Numbered from the stretch's first letter, positions 1 through 11,900 are shown. The stretch is 64,000 bases of DNA from Quercus robur (GCF_932294415.1 NC_065545.1:17736857-17800856); one strand, 5' to 3'. The notes: generated by a model not told the origin, from the letters alone. Made by a program: numbers and translations.

Positions 1-697
1 TATGGATGAATGCCACGTGGAAACAAAACAATCCAAAGGCCAAAAAATAAACCATGAAATTCTTTCTCTTCTTTCTCCATTCTTCAGTTACTTTCACCTG
101 TTCTCTCTGTCTCTCTTTCTCCTCTTTTTCCTCTTTCTCTAACGGACCAAACCTGGGCATCTTAAGCATCAAAACAAAAGGGACAGAGGATGTGAGTTCT
201 GTGCAACCCAAAGGAAAAAAAAAAAAAAAAAAAAAAGCCACGAAACAAATCCAATTTTTTATTTGACAATTTTTCATATAAAGTTGAGTTGAGTCGGCAC
301 CAAGATCAAAGCTTGCTGGTTGGAGAAAATCGGTGCTTGAGGAGACCAAAAAGGAGTTAAAGATCTCTATTCTCTCAGGGGAAGCCAAGAAAATACTGTT
401 GTGTAAGGTGGGTGTGAGATTACCATCCTTACCCTTATACCCAACCTTCTATTGGGAGGAACCCAATCTGACCACTCTTGCCAAGAATGATAAAATCCCA
501 AGCACAGCACTCACATCCTCTATTCTTTTTGTTTTGATGCCTCTGATAGTCTGATGCTCAGGTTTGGTCCGTTTGAAAAGAGAGATAAAAGAGAGAAAAG
601 AGGTGAAGTGATTGAGAGAGAGGCGAAACAAGAGAGAATTACGTGGCTTATTTTTTGGCCTTTGGATTGTTTTTTTTCCACGTGGCATTCATCCATA
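1..697. mobile_element. Foldback/MITE-like element with ~200-bp inverted arms
   Basis: The left arm (1 to about 206) returns as its reverse complement at about 502-697, starting with TATGGATGAATGCCACGTGG at the outside of both arms. The match is interrupted by small indels but continues through the AACGGACCAAACCTG block to the GAGGATGTGAG block. The centre has no convincing gene; short open frames there simply read the arms. Long arms around a short non-coding centre suggest a non-autonomous foldback or Mutator-type MITE. The outer left end may lie before base 1, so no target-site duplication can be scored. Confidence 0.75.
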
Positions 698-739
698 TTA
701 AAACGGGAGAGAACTGGAGAATGACAAACGGGAGAGGAG

Positions 740-1578
740 CCCGTCCCATTGCATAATTAATGTTACTGCATAGGTTTGGTATTGCATAGCATAAATATGT
801 TTTTCTACATAATTGTTATGCTAGGCAAGAGTTGTTTTTACTACATAATTACTGTTAAAGTTACTGCATAATTACTGTTACTTTTACTGCATAATTACTG
901 TTACTGTTACTGCATAATTACTGTTAAAGTTACTGCATAATTGATGTTACTGTTACTGCATAATTACTGTTAAAATTACTGCATAATTGATGTTACTGTT
1001 ACTGCATAATTACTGTTAAAGTTACTGCATAATTGATGTTACTGTTACTGCATAATTAATGTTACTGCATAGGTCTGGTATTGCACAGCATAAATATGTT
1101 TTTCTACATAATTGTTATGCCAGGCAAGAGTTGTTTTTACTGCATAATTACTATTAAAGTTATTGCATAATTACTGTTATTTTTTCTGCATAATTACTGT
1201 TAAAGTTACTGCATAATTAATGTTACTGTCACTGCATAATTACTGTTGAAGTTACTGCATAATTGATGTTACTGCATAGGTCTGGTATTGCATGACATAA
1301 ATATGTTTTTCTACATGATTGTTATGCTAGGCAAGAGTTGTTTTTACTGCATAATTACTGTTAAAGTTACTGCATAATTACTGTTACTTTTATTACATAA
1401 TTACTGTTAAAGTTACTGCATAATTAATGTTACTGTTATTGCATAATTACTGTTGAAGTTACCGCATAATTGATGTTACTGTTACTGCATAATTAATGTT
1501 ACTGCATAGGTCTGGTATTGCATAGCATAAATATGTTTTTCTACATAATTGTTATGCTAGGCAAGAGTTGTTTTTATA
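740..1578. repeat. Nested tandem array (about 20-bp units inside 200-300-bp superunits)
   Basis: A unit close to ACTGCATAATTACTGTTAAAG is repeated dozens of times with small variants. A longer, different segment (GCATAGGTCTGGTATTGCAT followed by an ATAAATATG block and GGCAAGAGTTG) breaks in at about 769, 1067, 1274 and 1504. This makes superunits of about 298, 207 and 230 bp that differ in how many short units they hold. It is non-coding. The pattern suggests unequal crossing-over or slippage at two scales. Confidence 0.85.
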
Positions 1579-1589
1579 TATAAGTGTTG

Positions 1590-2088
1590 CTGTGAGGAGA
1601 AAAAATTTATATAAATATGACAAGTTTTGAGCTGTATGCATGTTAATTGGTGTGTCAATTTTTCTTTTGCATGAGTTTTACTATCCTTTTCCTCTCCTTA
1701 TAAACACTCCACATAACCAACTAACTACATACCTTGGCCCAACCAACTAACAACCCACAATGGCAGTACAATTTATCTAGACTGTACACTCCCACGCACC
1801 CACATGCAGGCACACACGCACACCCCAGCAGCTATACCCGCACCACCTGTGCACACCCACATGCAGAGTCCCCTACACACCCTTACACACACAGCGGCTT
1901 TACCTACACCACCTATGCAGCACACCCTTACACCTACTTAAAAATATCTACAAATATCAATAGCTCACAACTGTCACAATTTTTACTTACAAATATCTGT
2001 AAATATCCACATTCCACCTGTCACAATCCTTACAATTAAAATTCAATCCTTACAATCACAATCCTTACAATCCTTACAATAACAAATG
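1590..2088. other. Gene-free stretch with CA/CAC-rich degenerate repeat
   Basis: About 1780-1945 is rich in CACACCC, CACATGCAG and TACACCACC words repeated at irregular spacing, followed by short ACAATCCTTACAAT repeats near 2020-2090. A 101-codon open frame crosses it (1734-2039, +), but its product is low-complexity Thr/His/Pro-rich sequence that follows the repeat. I see no gene here. Confidence 0.5.
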
Positions 2089-2700
2089 TCACAATACTAC
2101 TTTTGAAGACTCTAGGCCATTATGTGCAGGGCATGGTGCAGCTGATGCACTGTGAAGCTGTGCATAGCATTCTTCATTCAATTTGCCATCTTTTACAATC
2201 TTACGATGAATAGACACTTTGAACTTTCCTTCTTCATCGAGTTTCCCTACCTCTCTTGTCTTTAAGTGTCCATTTTCTGGCTTGCAATCAATTGTTACTC
2301 GAAGCCTTGCACCATGATACACAAAATTATTGTTACTTGTTTTTCAATATTGTTTGTATATGGCATCATTAATCATATGCAAGAAAAAAGAACAATGCAC
2401 CCATCACTTTGTCCATATTGTCCAGAATTTTTACCCTAAACAGAATATGGGACCAAGATTAGCAAATAGTAGCATTTCAAGTCAAAAGCATGCCAACATT
2501 GCACTTTTTACAAGGCAAACTTGACATTGACATTTAAAAGAACAATGCACCCATCACGAGTAGAATAAAAAAGAAACAATGCATCAACCCTGAACAATTC
2601 AGTATTTATGACAGTTCCAAAAAAGAAAACCATAACTGTAAAGGCATGTTTAGTCTTAATGTTACTCTGCTCACAGTCTGCACAAGCAGCTAGACTATAA
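2089..2700 (-). pseudogene. Broken Pollen Ole e 1-type (PRP4-like) extracellular protein gene
   Basis: Two minus-strand pieces match the Pollen Ole e 1 domain of PRP4/SAH7-like cell-wall proteins. The first (about 2700-2638) reads ACADCEQSNIKTKHAF. The second (about 2311-2089) reads LRVTIDCKPENGHLKTR, then the GKLDEEGKFKV block, EECYAQLHSASAAPCPAHNG and LESSKVVL before a stop. In the family the two blocks are nearly continuous (AF-x-G-LRVTIDC). Here about 320 bp separate them, and I find no donor and acceptor that keep the frame. No signal peptide lies upstream and no proline-rich tail follows. I infer a decayed host-gene copy, although an unusual intron cannot be fully excluded. Confidence 0.7.
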
Positions 2701-4262
2701 ACACTTAAACTCATCATACTGTCATACACATGAAAAAAAAAAAACAGATCAAGAAATACTCCAATTTGGACAAAAAAAAAAAAATTCCTAACTTTTGAGG
2801 AATTCATTTCAAATGTCTGCTAGAGCAAATACTTGCTCACCATTAAGCAATTAAAAAAATCATTATTTGAAGTAATTTTCGGTTTATAGCTAATCAAGAA
2901 AAACATGGAACATGAATTAGAAAAATTCATGAATTAGTTTGACAATGGTAAAACGCATTCATCAACTTAAAGATTATGATGAATATATAACAACTTTAAA
3001 TCAGCAAAGCAAAACTTCGCAAAAGTTTGGGATTTAGTCCTCTCATGGTGAAAAATGACAAAAGATATGCTTGTTTATTTAAAAGGAAAACAAGTAGGTA
3101 AACCACCATATATACATACAGATTCTGTTAACAAGAAAACAAGAGACATATAGCTATTAATCCATCGAAGCTTTGGCCACAATAAATGGGGAAAATTCAT
3201 AAAACAAACTCTTGTTCATAAGCTCAATTGTGCCTAAATTTAAATGCAATTTCTGCTTTATTGTATAGATCAGTACCATATTTGTATAACTTAGAAATGC
3301 CCAACTAGAATTAGAGTTCATAAATCAGTAACATATCCGTATAACATTGAAATGCCCAAGAATTAAAGTTCATCTAGAAATATTTGAAGATTTATTAAAA
3401 GAAAAAACATTTCACCAAATTTTCAAACATTCTTTTGAACCAAAAACCCAGAATGTTTGAGGGAGGCCTTAACATTAAAAATCTAAATTGACTACTTAAA
3501 ATTTGGGCTAAACTTGTTAAGTATGATTGGTAACAATTCAAGCAAGCAAAAATTTTCCCCTCAAGTTAGCCTATCAAGAGCCACAGTCTATACCTTTAAA
3601 ATGAACTACAACACGCAAAATACCCATCTGCAATTTAGGAAAATAATAGGTACCTAAGAAAAATTAGGACAAAAAGAGAAATTTCATAATGATTTTTTTA
3701 GCATATACCAAGCAACACAATTACTTTACTGATGTCAAAGACAACAACACACAACAACTACAAGCAGGCCACTTTCCCTTCAATCACAGCACATTTGGCT
3801 GTACCTAAAAACCTCCATTGTTTTATGCAAAAGGAAACCTAGTCACTAATAAAAACTGAAACAAAATGGGGTTTCGGTCATATCTAAAAAGCAAATAAAA
3901 AGAGAAGAGAAAATAAAGAGAAAAAGAAGGGTACCAGCGGCCACCAATGGTGTAAACACCATCTATATGCACCGCCGCCGGCAGTAGGGTGGTTGCAAGA
4001 TGAAGCTCGGCCAAGAACAATTTGTATCCAATAACACAAATTCCACATTATTTTTTTCCCAAGTACAACAGGGAATTCAATTTCTTTATCAAAAGAAAAC
4101 GAAATCCTAATAAAATACTAAAAATTAAAAAAAAAAAATTTTGTTGAGAAAATTAAAATAAGGAAAAATCAAAGAGGGAGATAGAGGAACTTCACCGGAA
4201 CCATGGCCGGAATTGGTGGAGCGGAACACGGTGGCTGCTAGCGATAGCCATGGAGATTGAGT
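2701..4262. other. Gene-free AT-rich stretch
   Basis: I see no gene, recognisable transposon protein or RNA gene here. A minus-strand frame at 3823-4020 (begins MFLAELHLATTLLPAA) is short, matches no family I know and has no supported partner exons. Confidence 0.5.
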
Positions 4263-4860
4263 ATCAACTTCTCTCTTTCCCGATTTTCCCCAAACCCAAA
4301 CCCTAACCTTCTTTGATTTGGACTTGAACCAAATCGGCAAGGCTGGCTCACCGCAACCACCACCTCCGATGGTGGCTTCTTCTCTCCTTCGACCAAAATC
4401 TCTTTCTTTGTCTCTCAATCTCATTTCCCTCCATAGATCAGATCATCAACTTCTCTCTTTCCCGATTTTCCCCAAACCCAAACCCTAACCTTCTTTGATT
4501 TGGACCTGAACCAAATTGGCAAGGCTGGCTCACCGCAACCACCACCTCCGATGGTGGCTTCTTCTCTCCTTCGACCAAAATCTCTTTCTTTGTCTCTCAA
4601 TCTCATTTCCCTCCATAGATCAGATCATCAACTTCTCTCTTTCCCGATTTTCCCCAAACCCAAACCCTAACCTTCTTTGATTTGGACCTGAACCAAATTG
4701 GCAAGGCTGGCTCACCGCAACCACCACCTCCGATGGTGGCTTCTTCTCTCCTTCGACCAAAATCTCTTTCTTTGTCTCTCAATCTCATTTCCCTCCATAG
4801 ATCAGATCATCAACTTCTCTCTTTCCCGATTTTCTCCAAACCCAAACCCTAACCTTCTCT
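4263..4860. repeat. 182-bp tandem array, three full copies plus a partial fourth, each with a telo-box
   Basis: The start word ATCAACTTCTCTCTTTCCCG recurs at 4263, 4445, 4627 and 4809, exactly 182 bp apart. Copies two and three are nearly identical; copy one differs at a few positions and copy four decays after about 50 bp. Each copy holds AAACCCTAA (4298, 4480, 4662, 4844), the plant telo-box. The minus strand is open through each copy (61-codon frames beginning MRLRDKERDFGRRREEA), but three frames repeating the same protein are best read as a by-product of the array. A shorter related duplication continues to about 4930. Confidence 0.9.
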
Positions 4861-5253
4861 GATTTGGGTCTGAAAAGCATCAATGTCTCTCTCTACACCC
4901 GATTCTCTCCAAACCCCAACCCTTACTCTCTCTCTAATCTGGGTTTAAAGAGGATGCGTGTATGGGTGTCGAGATCTTTGGTGAGCTAAGGTTTTTCCTT
5001 TGATTTTGCTGATGGGTTTGAGTTGAGTATGCTAGAAGTGGGAAGTTGAGAGAGTTTGAACTTTGAAATTTGAGAGAGAGAGTTTGAACGGCTGGTGAGA
5101 GTTAAGAGTTTAACTTGAGTTTTTTTTGTCCGGTTGAGTTAAACCCCAGTTAAGTCAACTGAACTCCAGTTAAGTGTGGTGACACATTTTAAATGATGTG
5201 TCCAATTTTTGAGCGTGGATCATTTTGGACTCAATCCCTACCGTGAACTGGAG

Positions 5254-5282
5254 CCTCTCCATTTCAAAGGGAAATGGAGAGG
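5254..5282. repeat. Perfect 12-bp hairpin
   Basis: CCTCTCCATTTC (5254-5265) is followed after five bases by its exact reverse complement GAAATGGAGAGG (5271-5282). It lies about 290 bp before the cryptochrome DASH start, between the repeat block and the likely promoter. It may be the end of a decayed inverted-repeat element; no partner end was identified. Confidence 0.7.
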
Positions 5283-5410
5283 ATCCGGTTCCGTCTTTTA
5301 CTCCACACGGGAGAGCCGTCTAATAATTTCCAATGCGACAGTCGTCTACTGTAGCGGCTTGGTTTCGTAAAGAGAAACTGAAAACCAGAATAAATCAAAA
5401 CAAACTCGTC

Positions 5411-5469
5411 CATTGGCTGCCATAAAGCCACGTCATACAAAACTCGTACGCCAACGTGTCACGTTCTCA
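5411..5469 (+). promoter_or_regulatory. ACGT-element cluster upstream of cryptochrome DASH
   Basis: GCCACGTCAT (5427-5436) is a G/C-hybrid ACGT box of the kind bound by HY5-class bZIP factors. AACGTGTC (5453-5460) resembles an ABRE, and another ACGTT follows at about 5461. An inverted CCAAT box (ATTGG) lies near 5412. The sites sit 100-160 bp before the start codon. Light or ABA control is inference from motif type and from the gene being a blue-light/UV-damage flavoprotein. Confidence 0.5.
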
Positions 5470-5485
5470 ACTGCTTAAACTAACT

Positions 5486-5487
<2 letters not shown>

Positions 5488-5534
<47 letters not shown>
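5488..5534. repeat. (CT)n microsatellite in the 5' leader of cryptochrome DASH
   Basis: About 23 uninterrupted CT repeats lie 35 bp before the coding start, probably within the 5' UTR. CT tracts are common in plant core promoters and leaders, and this one is long enough to vary between individuals. Confidence 0.9.
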
Positions 5535-5538
<4 letters not shown>

Positions 5539-5560
5539 CTCCAAAATCCAAACTGCATAC

Positions 5561-5572
5561 ATGTCACTATGA
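5561..5572 (+). promoter_or_regulatory. Three-codon uORF overlapping the cryptochrome DASH start
   Basis: ATG TCA CTA TGA encodes Met-Ser-Leu-stop, and its TGA overlaps the main ATG (5569) in the arrangement ATGA. It is the nearest ATG upstream of the long reading frame and lies between the CT tract and the gene. Ribosomes starting here would stop right on the main start, a layout compatible with reinitiation. Relevance depends on the real transcription start. Confidence 0.55.
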
Positions 5573-8500
5573 CTATTCTCCGTTACTCAGTCCCAACTCT
5601 TCCCCTGAAAAAGCTCATAATCCCATCAAATTCAACATTCACAAACTCAACTCTCTTCCACTTTCACTTTCACTTTCACACCATGAATTCCATCGCAAAA
5701 CCTTCAGCTTCATCTTCTTCTTCTTCTTCTTCAAGAACATCAATCCACCAGGTTCCGGAACTAGACTCCGACGAAACACACCGCATTGCCGATCTAACCT
5801 TTCGAAGGTACTCTTCTTCATCCTCTTCGGCTTCCAGGACTGGCAGAGGGACCGCCATTCTTTGGTTCAGAAATGATCTCAGAGTCTTGGACAACGAAGC
5901 TTTGTATAAGGCCTGGCTTTCCTCCAATTCGGTTTTGCCCGTCTATTGCGTCGATCCTCGCCTTTTCGGCACCACGTATCACTTCGGATTCCCTAAAACT
6001 GGAGGTAATATTATATATGATTAAAGATCTTTCTATAGTTCTTAAATCAAGCTGAAAGCTCGGCTCGGAAAAAAAGTTAAAAACTTGTTTGTTTATGTTC
6101 CCCTGTTTAGTGAAAGATAAGTATATAATATTATATTTTTATATGTACACTTTTCTAAAAATATACTGATGTTCATGAGATATCAAATTATTTTATTTGC
6201 AGTTTATTGACTGTCAATTTGTGGTAAAAATTCTTAAATTTGTGAAGTTGTAAACAAATTTTTTAGTCATGGTAAAAAGATAAGTTGATCAAGTATCTCT
6301 TGAATGAGCTTAAACTTGTTTGACAAGAAAAAAGAACCAAGCTTGAATATCTAATCTTGGTGATAAGCTCGTGTTTGAAATAAAGTTAAATGAACAAGCT
6401 TGAAATTTTAATAATCAGCTCTGCTCATTTACACGATTACATCTCTATGTACTTCCTAAAATCCTATTCATCCATTTTGAAATGAGTGAATCAAATTTTA
6501 ACACATAACAATTTTTTTTTTTTAAATGACTATTATTTTGGTATTTATTTAAATTATTGATAATGTAGTAAAATCTAATCCACTTCTTTCAAAATGAATA
6601 GATATGATTTTAAGAACTCCATAGTGGAGTTACCTAAGAATTTTTGAGGATCTTCTATGCACCTTTGTGAATTTCTTTGACTTGTAGTATAACAGAGTAT
6701 ACAAGTTTAAAATTTAAATTGTAGTGATTGCTTGGCAGCCTTGAGAGCGCAGTTTCTTATTGAATGCTTGGCTGACCTGAAAAAGAATTTGATAAAGTAC
6801 GGCCTAAATTTGCTTATTCGACATGGGAAGCCCGAGGAAATTCTCCCTTCTCTTGCAAAAGCTTTTGGAGCCCACACAGTTAAGTGATTCCCACATTTAT
6901 TTTGAATTTCTTTTAGTAGAAAGAATGGATTATTCCGAGTTATTGAAGTAAATGGGAGTATGGGTGTTTATAGTCTGATTTATTCTAGCCAGGTATATGC
7001 CCAAAAAGAAACTTGCAGTGAGGAGTTGAATGTCGAAAGATTGGTCAGCAAAGGTCTGCAACAAGTGGTGCTACAATCATCTTCGGAGTCAAGAAGTAAT
7101 ACTAACAACCCTAAGTTACAGCTTATTTGGGGTACCACTATGTACCACATTGATGACCTCCCATTTGATTCTAGCAGTTTACCGGATGTGTATACTCAGT
7201 TTCGCAAGGCATGATGATTAATAATTCTTTTCCATTAGTTTTGAGTTCATTATATTTTTTCATGGATAAGTAGGAAAGCTATTTTATGTGGTAGCAGTGT
7301 TGTTTACAAAGTAAAACTTGCAGTCTGTTGAAGCCAAATGCAATATCCGGAGCTGCATTAGAACTCCAACATGTCTTGGGCCGCCACCAAGCATTGATGA
7401 TTGGGGATGTGTTCCTTCGATGGATCAGCTTGGAGTCTACTCACAATTGCAAAATGTAGGATTTTTAATACATGCATCTGTGTTTCACGGATATAAATTG
7501 CGTTTCACTCTAATAAAAATTTTGAGACACACTCCTCCATCATAATATAATGTAGTCCATATTTTTTCTTTTTAATACAGGTTAGCAAAGGAATGAAGTT
7601 TGTTGGGGGTGAAAGTGCAGCACTGGGCAGGGTGAATGAGTACTTTTGGAGGAAGGCAGGGGAAAATCTCTCTCATCATACATGTTTCTGTTAATGCTTG
7701 TTTTGAAAGCAAGATTGCCAACAATACATTGCAACAAGCATGGAAATTTAATATCTTAAAAACATTGCTGCAGAAATGAAAATTAAAATCTTAAAGTATG
7801 GTGGCATTAGAGTTGTTGGTTTTAGATTCCAATAGTTATTATAAAAATAAAAAGATTCCAATAGTCTTCTATGAATGTAGAATTTTGAGGACAATAGCTG
7901 TCATAATAAAAATTGAGATTAGTGCGATTCATGAACAAAATAGATTTCATGATTTCATCTCATCTGTTTGATTGATGAGTGATGAGTCTAAATTTCTTCT
8001 GTAACCTTCGTCCTAAGTGTGGATTTGTGCATCAGATACTAAACAATTACGAAGGGTGGCATTTAAAATTCCATGGGATGAAAGATAGACCAATATGATC
8101 ATTTCAAAATCAAAAAATAAACCAGTTACAATAATTTAATTTTTGATATAGCTGCTTAAACATATTTATAATAGAAAGTTATGATGTTTAAAGGAGCACT
8201 AATAATACCAATTATGTGGATTTCTAAATTATTTGTACTTTCTTGTATATGTAGGACTTGCTAAGGATCTACAAAGAGACCAGAAATGGGATGTTAGGAC
8301 CAGATTATTCAACAAAATTCTCTCCGTGGCTTGCTTCAGGAAGCCTCTCTCCTCGCTTCATACATGAAGAGGTTGAAAATTTCATTCATTTTTGCTTTTG
8401 TACTGCACAGAATAGATATACAACAATTTGAAGAATGGGACTAGATTTTACTTTTATAGGTGAAGAGGTATGAAAAGGAACGGGAAGCAAATAATTCCAC

Positions 8501-8932
8501 ATACTGGTATGGTTCTCTCTCAAGATAAAATTATTGATAGCATTTCAACTCTGTCCCAATTTCATTTGTCTATTGAATTCATAATTTCTTAAGTTGTAAG
8601 TGGTTTAAGCCAATTTAGATGAATAATATTCAGGTACTTTCCTCCAGTTTGTGGTGACTGATTTCAATCAGTGTGCATGTGTGTGGGTGTTTTATCATTA
8701 AGTAAACCCCATGATAGTTTCCATCACCGACTTCTGTCCCAAAATTCCTACATGCCCCTTTCCTTTATTAGTATTGTTTAATAAAAATTCACATTTTAAT
8801 GAAAAGTATAAATATATAATTTAGCAATGAGATGACATCAGAAGATATCATCATATGACATCTTTTCTTAACCAGCCTTGATCATTTTCTCTCTACATTC
8901 TTAGTTTTGAACTTTTGATTTCAGCATATTTG

Positions 8933-8963
<31 letters not shown>

Positions 8964-11900
8964 CTTTTTCCTCAAAAAAAAGAAAAATAAAAGAAAATAA
9001 AAGAAAAAGAAAGTAAGAAAGAAAGGAAAAGCCTCTTACCACATGCCAGGTTCACATGCAGGCTGAGATGCTATTCAGTTAACAGTTCTGGATAATATGT
9101 TAACTTAACTATGGAATTGCAAAATTGAACTGATGGGAAAGCAGGATTGCTGGAAATTCTGATTATAAACCAATCTTTCAGCTGGGTTAAACTTTTTCAG
9201 ATATTTTTATTTTCCTTTTCCTCTCCTGAATCTATGTTCAACACAACAGGGTTTTGTTCGAATTGATATGGAGGGATTACTTCAGGTTTCTATCAGTCAA
9301 ATATGGGAATTCCCTTTTCCATTTAGGTACAGATTCGAACCATCTTATTCATCTAGTATTAATCAGTTCAGATCATGAAAATTTGGACCTTGTTTTAATG
9401 AATGCAATGTTGTTAGATAATATAGTGCGTGTGAGTTAGAAACTTTTATACATCAATGTAAGTATCATATTGAAAATTTCAGGTTAAATGTTTCTTGTAT
9501 ATAGTCATTTGAAGTTCTTATTTATTTTATTTTATTTTATTTTTTAAGGTGGTCCAAGAAAAGTGGAGCACAGATGGAGCCAAGACAAGAATATGTTTGA
9601 GTACTGGAGAGATGGACGTACAGGGTATATTGTTGCTTCCACTAATGTCTGTGTTGCTATCTTCTTTTCATTTCAGCATGTACTTTTATATGTGCATGGC
9701 CACATGGAAATGCAAAGAGTATTATTTTGATATCTGCTGCATTATTACTGATCCTGCTTCTTTTTTGTTCATTTTCTGTAAGCAACATTTTATTGACACT
9801 CCCTTATCTATGAAGGAAATCTCTAACAATCATAGTCTTTGTGTTAATGATTTTATTCCCTCTAATATGGAACTTCTCTTCTATTTTTTCATTTCTTTTT
9901 TGCTTGATATATATGTATTATTTTGGTTATCTGTTATCTTAATGTTACTGTACTCACCTATTTTTCCTTTTATCAACCTTTTTCTTTTCTTTCTTCTGTT
10001 TCACGGTACATGAAACAGGGTGATCTTATGCCCTGGAAAACCAAAATGTAGTCAAATATTGAGTATTAGGTTTTTGGAAACCCATTAAAATTTTATTTCT
10101 CCATGATTGACATAATTAAGGTTGGTGAACTTCCAGGTACCCCCTCATAGATGCAAACATGAAAGAACTATCAACCACTGGGTTCATGTCAAACCGAGGA
10201 CGGCAGGTAAATTTCAAGACTGACTTGAGACTGCTTCTTTGAATCTCAATAAATTGATATGGTCTACCAAATTACCAATCATCAATTTTATTTCTCCAGA
10301 TAGTGTGTTCCTTTCTTGTTCGAGATATGGGTATTGACTGGCGTTTGGGAGCTGAATGGTTTGAGACATGCCTTTTGGATTATGATCCATGTTCCAATTA
10401 TGGAAATTGGACATATGGAGCAGGTGATTCTCATCTTCATGTATCTTCCCATTGTCACTTATGCATAAAAGTATGTGTATTTGAGCATTTCCCAGTGTAG
10501 GCAAGATTGTATTTTGGCATATTATAGGTTGTTGTTTCAAAGTCATTGCTTCATAAACTGGGAAAACAGTTTACATTATTTGATTTAGCTAAGTATATCA
10601 GTGTCAGTTGTATACGAGTTGTATGACCATCTTGGTAGCACCCTAGGACATAACAGGCAACAGGATAGTCATGACATGAGATAAGTCTAATTATTTACCC
10701 AGAGGTGTTTGTAATGTGCATTTTACATTTCAAAATGTTACAATTAACGCCCTAGTTCGTGGTTAATTTGCAATGTTCCTCAACATCCAAATTAAGGGTA
10801 ACCTATAGAATTTTTGTAATTTAGGGTACACATTGCAAATGTCCTCATAATTTGGGGTAGATAGGCTACACACTGAGCTATTAATTTAGACGTTGGAGTG
10901 GACATTGGAAATTAATTTTGATTACAAGTGTTGATTGTAAATGTTTTTGATGACTAGTGTGCACATAGAAAATGCCCCATAGATTGTAGTTAATCCTTTC
11001 TTTTCATTATAAATGGCCCAGTCCATCTTTCCTGCGGTTTGGGGTATTTATTAAGGTTGTGAAAAAAAAGAGAAGTTACAAGTGGCAAATTTTTTGGTGG
11101 AGGGGACACACACACAGGAAAATTTGTTTGACTTTCATGTCAATCCACGGTGATCTTTACATAATAGTAATATAGCACTGGCACCTACTTTCTGTTTTTT
11201 ATAGGAGACACAAGAAAACAATGAAAAACTGCAGAGCATTGAACAACCTTTGTAATTGTTCACGTCATATCTGAATTAAAAATATTTCTGAAGTAAAGAA
11301 GATATCTCTTACTTCATTTGTACAAGTTGTCCCTTACAATCTTGTCCTTCATTTATAGCGAGAAGGTTTGATATCCTGTAAGTATATCAAAACAAGTGGT
11401 ATATGGAGGATGCAAAAGGAAATACAGGATACTAAAGAGGGTCGGGGGTTAGTATGTGTATCAAAATATTGTTGATTTGACTGGATAACCACTTGACTTG
11501 ACCATTGAGAGCTACATTTTATCCATGACCCCCAAAAAAAAACTATTGAACACTGTTATATTCTTGAAATGCAACTTCGAGATGTGCTACTCCTTTAAAC
11601 TTTGCAGTTAATGAGATCCTTTGATAAACAATTAAACATGTCATTCTTTGTTCTTCTTGTTTAGGAGTTGGGAATGACCCTAGAGAAGATCGTTACTTTA
11701 GCATCCCAAAGCAAGTAAGTGCTTTCATACAATTTCTCTTTTCTTCCTGGGAGGTGGTAGACAATCAATAAACACTGTTCAGATGCTCTTATATTATTAT
11801 TCTGAAATCAGGTTCATTTATGGATTAGGTTGGGAAGAGGTAAGTCTGTTTTCTGTCCTCGGTATTAGAAAGCAGGAATAAACCAAAACATATTGCACTT

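Noticed and set aside
1734-2039. 101-codon + frame rich in Thr, His and Pro
   Set aside because: Follows a degenerate CA-rich repeat; no signal peptide or regular cell-wall motif.
4125-4788. Minus-strand frames beginning MRLRDKERDFGRRREEA, repeated three times
   Set aside because: The identical proteins come from the 182-bp tandem array, not from a gene family.
5676-5927. Minus-strand Glu-rich frame opposite CRYD exon 1
   Set aside because: Produced by the Ser-coding TCT repeats on the opposite strand.
9549-10013. 154-codon + frame with hydrophobic segments
   Set aside because: It begins in CRYD exon 9 in the wrong frame and continues through a T-rich intron.
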